DNA of 64,000 nucleotides from Albula goreensis (lineage: Eukaryota > Chordata > Actinopteri > Albuliformes > Albulidae): NCBI GenBank assembly GCA_022829145.1, contig CM040745.1:38297341-38361340 (forward strand), given 5' to 3'. The notes below the pieces were generated by a model. The model saw only the letters and a program-made list of their open reading frames with translations. It was not told the origin of the DNA and did not search any database. Positions 56,985 to 64,000 of this stretch are shown piece after piece; position 1 is the stretch's first letter; every line of letters starts with the position of its first letter. The translations under genes and the position numbers were made by a program.

Positions 56985-58754
56985 TGAATCAGAGCTGAAT
57001 CCCCACTGTAGATGTAAGGGTGGCACATCGATAACTTAAGATGTACTTAGTGCTCGTAATTAATCTAATCAGAGCCTAATCAGAGGAGTCTATTCTTCAC
57101 TGTGTGGAGCACAAAATAATACAACGTTTCAGGAATTAAGTCGCACCTATCGCTCAACACCAATATTCAACAGACTGTGAGCTAAGTTTGAGTAGATAGA
57201 TTTTAGTGCCAGAGTCAGAGGTGATCTAGACTGAGAATGAAAAATGGTGTAATCCAAAACAGAGACACTTCAAAATCAGTACAGAGAAAATGAGGAGACA
57301 TATTACAGAGCTCATGCTATTGATTAAACGGTTTCAGTGAAAGCTGGATGATCTCTTGACCACTGTAGGTCTGTACTCAAGGAGAACGTATGAGAGGTTT
57401 TAGTGAGGGGATGGTGTTTCTCCTACCATTTATCTTGCTTTCTGGGCAAATTAGACAAGATTACATGCAGCTTGATGAAGTAGCCAGTGGACTTTATCAA
57501 AGCAAGAAACATTTCAGGTCCATCAACTAAGGCTTGATGAGAGCGACCTGGTTTGTTCATTCATGTATCAGAACCAGTAAACTTGTGTAACCGTAAATTA
57601 TGTAGAATGACAGCTTTTCATATTTTTAAATACTCTCAATATTTTTGAACTGCTCGGTTAAGAAATGTGTTTTTCATATGCGTATGTGAGATCATAACAT
57701 GGCTGATGTTGAGATGGTGTAAATATTTTGATAAAACAAATATTTGATGCAATTGAAGTGTTTCTCTTCTAATCATCTCGCTCAACACCACGGCCACAAA
57801 CCCAGAGCTGATTAATGTCTCCCCATTTCAGCTGCTGAGAGTAATGTACTGTAACTCAAACTAATTTCATAAGTGCACTTTTAATTTACTCCTGAAGTTT
57901 ACAATTTCATTGAGCAATACATAAATATTTGAAGAGTTACCCATAAAGATCTGAGATTCAGAGATTCGATTTATTTCCACAGCAACCAGCGCATTTGAAT
58001 TCAGGAGCTCACCATTAAAAAACAGAAGAGAAATTAAAACGTATAACATAAATACATGAATACTCTCAGCAATAAAATAAATACATTCATGGGTATCTAT
58101 AAAATAAAATCTGTATTAAGTCAGCACAATTAAAAGAAAATATTTAAAATAGGGAACATCAGAAAGAGAGAATCATTTATCATTCTTCGCTCAACCAGGA
58201 TCAATCCATTTGAACAGAACATGCATGTTTTATACATACACAGTCTATCATATATATCCTGTGGGGCAATTGGTTTTGTCTAGGTTTAATGAGTGTATCA
58301 TGCACTGTGGACATCAAAAGACTGAATTAATTACTTTTTAGCATGAATTAATGTTTTTATTCAATTTATAATTAAATTAAATAATTTCACTTGTCAATAA
58401 AAAAATGGTAAAAGTTAGAGTGAGGACAGAAAGCGGGGAAGAAATTGTTTTCAAAAAACCAGCGTTGAGTTACTTATTTGCCCACTCAGTGTGGCTACCA
58501 TACAGTTATGTTACCAAGAATTAACCATTACAAAACAGACTGGAAGAACTTTTCTAGATATATAGAGTATTTTGTGATATTTCGTTATTCTCAAACCAGA
58601 AACTTATACTTCAAAAATGACACCTGCAGTCATCGGTGTCAGACCAGAAGGAAACAAAGATACGATCGCTAAATAATTTCCTACATCACTCGATAAATAG
58701 TGGAACACTTGAAATGAACCCAGCCCCTCTAACATAAGAGTGAATTCACCCCTA

Positions 58755-58755
<1 letters not shown>
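56985..58755. other. AT-rich noncoding DNA
   Basis: No gene or repeat recognised. Frames of 60-75 codons without domains. Confidence 0.5.

Positions 58756-58756
<1 letters not shown>

Positions 58757-58790
<34 letters not shown>
58757..58790. repeat. (GT)n microsatellite
   Basis: About 16 uninterrupted GT units. Confidence 0.97.
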
Positions 58791-58796
<6 letters not shown>

Positions 58797-58954
58797 ATAC
58801 ACAGAGAGGGGAGATACTGAGCTGAGCCCAACTCAGAGACTCATTACAGCCTCCAGCTGCAGAGCTGTTACTGCAGTCCCCTGAACCGCTGCAGACAGGA
58901 CGCAGGAGGTCATGGAGAGCACCGTTTCACCCCACACAAAACAATCTCCTGCGT

Positions 58955-59220
58955 GATTCCATTTCTGTGTGTAATTTATGGATTAATCAATGCAAATTGT
59001 ATGCTAATTGCGGAGGATTACACTGCAGTAGCAGATGGTCCATGCGCTGTTTTAATATGGCATCTAATGTACAAATAGTTAGATGGCTGCAAATCGGTGT
59101 GCATCTGTATGGGCTACACAGCGATTTCTTCCCTAAAATAGGACCGTGGGGACCAGGGGATCCCTACTCTGCAGTTATGTGGTGCAGCGTGGAGAAAAAC
59201 CCTAATTTTAGCATAGCCTA
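58955..59220. promoter_or_regulatory. Candidate conserved noncoding element with POU octamer
   Basis: Unique sequence with an exact octamer ATGCAAAT (58990-58997), a close variant ATGCTAAT (59001-59008), GGATTAATCAA (58980) and CGGAGGATTACAC (Otx-like GGATTA) within 60 bases. An 85-codon open frame covers it but encodes no known domain. The tight grouping is what one sees in neural or pluripotency-type enhancers, but this is motif evidence only. Confidence 0.35.
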
Positions 59221-59316
59221 CTGAGCAAGCGATTTGTGGGGAAGTAGGTTTGTCTCATAGCACAGCCCAGAACTTAACTCTTGTGATAAGAGTTACAGCA
59301 CACTACTCCTTGGCTT

Positions 59317-59319
<3 letters not shown>

Positions 59320-59365
<46 letters not shown>

Positions 59366-59384
59366 CAGAGAGAAAGAGAGAGTG
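59320..59384. repeat. (GT)n with (GA)n microsatellite
   Basis: About 22 GT units, then an imperfect GAGA tract. Confidence 0.97.
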
Positions 59385-59389
59385 CACAT

Positions 59390-59725
59390 GTGTGTCCATA
59401 CGTATTTGTAAAATACCTCGAGTTAAAATACTGCTAAACTGTTTTGATAAACATTCTGTGCAGGTCACCTACACCGCTTTTTGATGTCTTTACATGGAAG
59501 GTATTATTTACATCCAGTCTATTGTCATGGTGTTTATTGAACCCTGGACTTTAATAAAGGTTTATATGATTTTGTAGCAATACTTTTTGACTTACCCTTG
59601 TATTTACAGTTTTTACTGTTAGCCTCTAATATGTGAGGGAAAGGAAATGATAGAGAAGATCTGGTGTTGAAGGGACTTGTTTAATGCTGGGTGAGTCACT
59701 GCTGTAGATAGTTAAACAAAAATAT
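59390..59725. other. Noncoding DNA, nothing recognised
   Basis: Short stretch of AT-rich sequence before the mariner relic. Confidence 0.5.
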
Positions 59726-59734
59726 AAAAATGTG

Positions 59735-60170
59735 AAGCTATTGTCTCTCGACATATCCTCCATCTAGGTCTATGCATTTCTGAAGGCGGTGTTTCCATCT
59801 CTGTAACGCTCCCCTGAAGAATTCTGTGCTCTTCTATTTATACCATGTCAAAACAGCAGTTTTGGCATCATTGAGGGACTCAAATTGTGTTCCTTTCAAA
59901 TGTTCTTTGAGTTTTGGGAACAAAATAAGTCTGAAGGGGCAAGATCAGGGCTGTAGGGTGGATGGTAAGGTTTCCCAACAAAATTCTTGTAGGACAGCCC
60001 TTGCTACCCTCGAAGAATGAGCAGGTGCATTGTTGTGATGGGAAAATCTCCTTGGCGCAACTTTCCTGGTCTTTTTCTTACCAGTGCAGTTTTCAATTTT
60101 CTTAACTTGTTGCAAAGCTTCAATGATTTGAGAAGATTTCCACTTGAATTTTGTTAAAAATTTGATGTTA
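59735..60170 (-). pseudogene. mariner-like transposase C-terminal half, decayed
   Basis: On the minus strand the product reads SHHNNAPAHSS (60008-60041), then after a stop FPKLKEHLKGTQFESLNDAK and, past a second stop, EFFRGALQRW and KCIDLDGGYVE. These are the signature blocks of mariner transposases: HDNAPAH with the second catalytic Asp, the FFLFPKLK block just after the third, and the conserved end. Here HDN has become HNN, and the YSPDLAPCDFFLF block is scrambled by a stop (QP*SCPFRL), so both acidic residues are lost or doubtful. The upstream part (KFKWKSSQIIEAL) is recognisable to about 60170. The N-terminal DNA-binding domain and terminal repeats are missing. Confidence 0.8.
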
Positions 60171-60199
60171 GCCCTGACCTCAAATGTTATTTTTTATTC

Positions 60200-60660
60200 C
60201 CTCAATACAGCTTGAATTTGTAAGGGAATGGACTTAACAAGGTATCCACACTGCTGCACAGAGATTCCGGCCCATTTTGACTCCAGCGCCTTCCTCAGTT
60301 GTTTCAAATTGGCTGAAGGTGGATCTCTACTCCTCTCCTGGATCTCTACTGTAGTCTAGTGGGTAAGGTACATGACCCAAGCCCCAGTTCGAGCCCCAGT
60401 CCAGCCACAGCAAGAACATCCTTGCTGTTGGGTCCTTGAGCAAGGCCCTTAACCCCACATTGCTTGATTGGCCCTTGGTTAGCCTAATCAACTGTAAGTT
60501 GCTTTGGATAAAAGCATCAGCTAAATGACTATAATGTTCTCCAAATTCCCGTTCCATCTCGTCCTACAGATGCTCGACCAGGCTGAGATTTAGTGACTGG
60601 AGAAGTCGCAGTTGTGTTACTGGAACCATCCCTGGCCACTTCCAGCTTCGTGGCATGGAG
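60200..60660 (-). pseudogene. Tc1-like transposase C-terminus, split by a SINE
   Basis: Minus-strand reading from about 60610 gives SLNLSLVEHL, a stop, then DEMEREFGEH, matching the SPDLNPIEHLWDEMERR block of Tc1 transposases with the catalytic Glu in the EHL context. The reading is interrupted at about 60536 by a SINE and resumes at 60347 with DPPSANLKQLRKALESKWAG and CGYLVKSIPLQ, the usual last 40 residues of this family. The Trp after EHL is a stop here, so this copy is dead independent of the SINE. Terminal repeats were not recognised. Confidence 0.75.
60348..60535 (+). mobile_element. tRNA-derived SINE (family 2) nested in the Tc1 relic
   Basis: Starts GTAGTCTAGTGGGTAAGGTA (A-box region) with CAGTTCGAGCCCCAGTCC (B box, GTTCGAGCC) 50 bases on. 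Body: GTTGGGTCCTTGAGCAAGGC, CCCTTAACCCCACATTGCTT. It ends AGTTGCTTTGGATAAAAGCA followed by TCAGCTAAATGAC, the same tail as the family 1 SINE at 55.6 kb although the heads differ. It sits inside transposase sequence that continues on both sides, so it is younger than the Tc1 copy. No clear target duplication was found; a nearby GGATCTCTACT repeat (60319, 60339) lies wholly to the left. Confidence 0.85.
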
Positions 60661-60669
60661 AGTTATGGA

Positions 60670-60762
60670 GTGTATACTATTCATTTAAACAGCTGGGTCA
60701 CTACTGGATCATTCAACCTGCAAGCCCTGCTTCCTAACCATTATACTACACTGCAGTTTTAT
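60670..60762 (-). mobile_element. tRNA-derived SINE (family 1) head fragment
   Basis: On the minus strand begins CTGCAGTGTAGTATAATGGT, then GGAAGCAGGGCTTGCAGG and the AAATGAATAGTATACAC body word, agreeing with the first 100 bases of the SINE at 55.6 kb. Its 3' tail is missing. It abuts the right end of the split Tc1 relic. Confidence 0.65.
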
Positions 60763-60764
60763 AT

Positions 60765-62148
60765 TTACATAAAACAACATCAAAACATCAGATAATCCAA
60801 CACAGGCACTCATACATTCAAGTTCAAGTACTGTCCTGAGTTTCTCTGGTGATCATCCATCGTGAATATGTTATACATTGTAAAAGCCATTTAGATTTTT
60901 ATTCAAATTAAAAATTTTGCTTGAAGCATACAGTTGAATAGATGAGAGATTTCATAAAAATCTGTGAAGACCATTTGCTTAAAGCTTATTAGTTACATCC
61001 ATCAAAACTCTTTCCCGGGGAACATATATAATGATTCCTAAAAAATGAATATTAACAAAACATGCAAGTCAAATACAAAGTATGGAGTGCCTGCAGTGAT
61101 TTAAAAGGTCAGTTTTGTAGTTTTTTTTTATTTTTCCCCACCTGAAGTGAACTTCGACTGTGTTACCCCAGTAGAGGAAGGATCCACAGATTTGATTCCT
61201 CTTTCTTGTGTGATAACTGGAACTTGCTTCTTTCCACACTGCAGATGAGTCGCACATTCATTCTGCCTAAACTGAGGGAAGAGCACATGGTCCGCATATT
61301 CTTAGCTAATGTAACTGCAGGCACCTGGTTGGCCAGCAGTGGCCGCTAGAGAGCAAAAAGGCTGATGATTTTAACTGGCTTAACCCTGATTGTTCCCCAG
61401 CCAAAGCTAAACCAAACATTTCCTTGCTAATATGGACCTCTGGCTATAGCTGGTAATGGTGTAGCTTTTAGTATATCTATAACCTCTCAGCAATAGATAA
61501 TCCCCACTGAAAGTCAGGACAGTACTTGAACTACTATTTATGATTGCCAATGATAGCTGCTGTTCTTGGGAATATTTGATGTTTTGTATCATTACATGTA
61601 AAACAATTCACCTTAATTGATAATAATTATATTTATTGTTCATTACCTTTGAGGTCTTATAGCCTGTTGCGTGTATGGTTTAACTGGTATCAGCAGCTGG
61701 TTCAGGTAATAAACCTTTTATATTTGTAAGACCACAATCATCTGCTCAAACACTGGATTCAGATTTAGTTGGCTAATATAATTAGCTAAAGCTAATAGGT
61801 CAATAAATTGTAGCCTGTCTCACCCATTGGTCTGTTCAATGGTGAAAGAAGATCTGTGTCATAGCACCTGAGTCCTGGATATGATTCTGGAATGATCTGA
61901 CCACTTATGATTCGGGCCTGAATCCTGGCTTCAAACCTGACGATTTGAAGGGGTGTTGTCCATTATTTCTCTTTAGACTCTGCTAAATGGGATGAGCGAT
62001 TTCATTTTGATTAGACATAAATAGGCCCATGATTTAGCAGTGATTTAGCCTGCTGTTGATGCAAGCCAGGGAGGAGACTACGAGGACCATAGAGCAGTTA
62101 GAGGCAAAGGGGATGTGACTCTGACTTGCACATGAACTCCAACACTGT
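60765..62148. other. Noncoding DNA, nothing recognised
   Basis: AT-rich DNA. A weak CTCF-like word (CCGCTAGAGAGCA, 61343) has mismatches. No domain-bearing frame. Confidence 0.5.
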
Positions 62149-62149
62149 G

Positions 62150-62345
62150 CTTGGTGGCAGCGTAGCATAACAGTCAGTGAGCTGGGTTTATAACTCAGGG
62201 GTGTCAGCTTTAGTTCCCACCATTGTGCCTTTGAGCAAGTTACCTTAACCTGAATTGCTTCAGAAAAATCTAGCCAGGCAAATGATTGTGTATTTTTGAT
62301 CTTACTATATCAGAAGTGCAATGGCAGCCCAATTGCAAAGAAAAT
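62150..62345 (+). mobile_element. tRNA-derived SINE (family 1), 5' two-thirds
   Basis: GGTGGCAGCGTAGCATAACA, then GGGTGTCAGCTTTAGTTCCC (decayed B box), GTGCCTTTGAGCAAGTTACC and TTAACCTGAATTGCTTCAG match the head and body order of the family. The typical ATCCAGCTGTATAAATGG word is decayed to ATCTAGCCAGGCAAATGATT and the 3' tail is lost, so the right border is approximate. Confidence 0.75.
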
Positions 62346-62349
62346 TTAA

Positions 62350-62775
62350 GGAAAATTAATTAAAATAAAATTTGATGAATTTTGTGGTGGTGGTCTCAGA
62401 AATAAGGGTGGGGACAACTCCTGATTACTGGGGGAGGAAATCTATATTTCCTTTACCAAATTCAAATACATGTCCCTACTGAGGGAAGCACTACACAGAA
62501 GTCACTGACTGGACCCCCTTCCCCTCATTTCTACTGTGCAAATTCTGGAATAGCAGGTCATTTAGAAACATGTGCAAAGACGTATGTTTGTTGCAGCCTA
62601 GACCTACAAAAGGATACCGTTGACACGTCATGCTAAGTATGAATGTAGCTGTGAAAGACAGCCTGTTAGCATTGACAGTGATAAGTGTACACATTCACTA
62701 TAGACACTATAATCAAAGGAGGGAAACCAGCTATTTCAGTCATTTTACTGTAGAAGAAGCTGGTGGAAGAAAACG
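62350..62775. other. Noncoding DNA, nothing recognised
   Basis: No repeat or gene seen. Confidence 0.5.
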
Positions 62776-62780
62776 CTATA

Positions 62781-63004
62781 CCCTTAGAAGTGCTCTCTAG
62801 CACCTTCAAAGGTTTTTCCTTTGTCCTGCTGGGGGAAAAGGTTAATTTTAGACACAGATATATTTAAGGGGTTCATTATATAACCCTCAGAATAAGGTTC
62901 TACAGAGAATCTGTGTGTGAAACCCATATCAAAAAAGAACCTTTACGAGTTCCCCCGGCAGGACAAGCGAAGAACCCTTTAGGAACATTTTTTTAAGAAT
63001 GTAT
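62781..63004. mobile_element. Foldback MITE-like repeat, family B copy 2
   Basis: An internal inverted repeat TTTGTCCTGCTGGGGGAA (62819-62836) pairs with TTCCCCCGGCAGGACAAG (62950-62967) over 18 bases with one or two mismatches. Shared words with the copy at 40698 include AGATATATTTAAGGGGTTC, ATAACCCTCAGAA and AGAACCCTTTAGGA. Ends approximate. Confidence 0.65.
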
Positions 63005-63102
63005 AGAGTATACAGATTTAAAACCTTCTATTTTTCAGCACTGAAAATTGACCACCAGCAATAACTTTAACTGAAACAATGACAGCATTATTATATTTTC
63101 AT

Positions 63103-63145
63103 AAAGCCATTTAGCAGATGTTCTTGTCCAAAGTGACTTCCAAAA
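63103..63145 (-). mobile_element. SINE 3' tail fragment
   Basis: GCCATTTAGCAGATGTTCTT followed by GTCCAAAGTGACTTCC is the reverse complement of the AAGT..GG.TAA..GC.TCTGCTAAATG tail shared by the SINEs at 55.6 and 60.35 kb. The body is not recognisable beyond it. Confidence 0.6.
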
Positions 63146-63149
63146 GTGC

Positions 63150-64000
63150 ACACAATAGGCTTGGACATCAAGCAGAGAGGATACCAAACTGTCCAGAGTG
63201 TCAATCAACCACACCAGTTACAGCATATAGAAAGTGCTCTGGTAAGAGCAGAGGAAGTACAGGCATTCATTTGAGCATACAGCAAGAGGTAGATGAAATA
63301 AATATTCATATGAGTGCAGATAGGGCTTTAGATAGGGTCAAAATGCAGTTTAAATGTGTTTAAGTTGTTTGCTGTACTTATAGTAACAGGAAGTTTATTC
63401 TGCCATTCAGGAAGGAGGGTCATGTGACCTGTGGAGTGGAATGGTCTGGCTGGAGTGTGACGTTTGGTAACAGATTACAGGGTGGAGGGTGCAGTTCCTC
63501 TTGCCGCTCCAAAGAGAATGGAGCAGAAATTTGTATTTTTTGTGGGTTATTGCTGCAATCCAATGAAGACGATGAATATTCTTTAGTATTACTATTAATA
63601 TGACTTTCTATATTTTCAAAATTCATGACTGCAACTTCAATTTAATTCTTTTTTTTTGAATAATTCACCTTCACCTTTATTACCCTGTTTTTTATGTTCA
63701 GCATCAGTGTGTATTTGAATCACTGTAATGTGAAGTGTAAAGCTGTGAAATGATATATTGTCCAGTTTCGAGTTGTAGGTACATTTCTTGGCAGTAGGGG
63801 GCTTGCTAAGTAATGTTCAGTACCTCTCATTAATTCTGGAACACTTGCAGTTTTATTAAATTTGCTCATACATACATGGTCTGTGTTGGACATTTTTCTG
63901 GGTAAAATATTATAGATGACGGTAATTTATCATTTAAATTAAAGGCAAAAGGGTTTTTTTTTACTCTGTGGATATTCAAACGCAATTATCAAGAGTTTAT
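63150..64000. other. Noncoding DNA to window end
   Basis: AT-rich with homopolymer T runs near 63649 and 63954. A CTCF-like word GGCAGTAGGGGGC lies at 63790-63802 (partial match). The 81-codon open frame at 63118-63363 starts in the SINE tail and has no domain. Confidence 0.45.

Noticed and set aside
61336-61355. CTCF-like word CCGCTAGAGAGCA
   Set aside because: At least two mismatches in the core; not reported as a site.
1-64000. CRISPR arrays, bacterial operons, prophage or plasmid features
   Set aside because: No regularly spaced repeats with unique spacers and no prokaryotic gene structure; the sequence is clearly vertebrate-type nuclear DNA.

Overview
This window looks like intergenic or intronic DNA from a ray-finned fish nuclear genome, most likely a teleost. 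It is AT-rich, with no operons or bacterial gene spacing. The longest open frame of any kind is about 160 codons. It holds fish-style dispersed repeats: tRNA-derived SINEs with a shared 3' tail, Tc1/mariner remnants, non-LTR retrotransposon fragments, foldback MITEs, and many (GT)n, (AC)n and (AT)n microsatellites. The SINE tail and the tRNA-like heads resemble repeats I associate with non-acanthomorph teleosts such as eels and tarpons; that placement is a weak inference. I found no convincing host protein-coding gene, tRNA, rRNA, snRNA or known microRNA.

Layout. 0-9 kb: mostly unique AT-rich DNA, a (GT)n tract and a Tc1 transposase 3' end at 7.5-7.9 kb. 9-16 kb: an LTR-like repeat (9.4-9.8), a dead reverse transcriptase fragment (11.4-11.6), a near-perfect 40-bp-arm foldback (13.03-13.17), a possible solo LTR (13.3-13.7) and a palindrome cluster (15.28-15.35). 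16-28 kb: microsatellites, a foldback MITE (19.9), and CpG-rich or regulatory-looking unique stretches (23.7-26.1). 28-36 kb: a SINE (28.4), a long dispersed repeat (29.3-29.8), an (AT)n tract, a common fish repeat (32.7-33.1), a CpG-rich block followed by homeodomain-type AT motifs (33.4-33.75), a long (GT)n, a terminal-inverted-repeat MITE (35.1-35.3) and a second copy of the LTR-like repeat (35.5-35.7). 36-50 kb: a CpG-rich block (37.9-38.8), a 39-bp minisatellite (40.4), foldback MITEs (40.7, 44.6), another Tc1-like remnant (43.9-44.15) and two CTCF-like sites (43.7, 49.0). 50-64 kb: an L1/Tx1-type reverse transcriptase relic (50.9-52.1), a duplicated 175-bp repeat (52.3 and 56.7), SINEs (55.6, 60.35, 60.7, 62.15), a possible conserved noncoding element (59.0), adjacent mariner and Tc1 relics with a SINE nested in the Tc1 copy (59.7-60.65), and a last foldback MITE (62.8-63.0).

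The mobile elements are all broken (frameshifts, stops, lost catalytic residues, truncations), so nothing here looks currently autonomous. The non-repeat parts with homeodomain, POU or GATA-like motifs and CpG clusters would fit a regulatory gene desert around a developmental gene. That is inference only; cross-species alignment would decide it. I did not find a new biological system; the strongest sequence-level oddities are the 13.03-13.17 kb foldback, the 39-bp minisatellite, the nested transposon block at 60 kb and the palindrome cluster at 15.3 kb.
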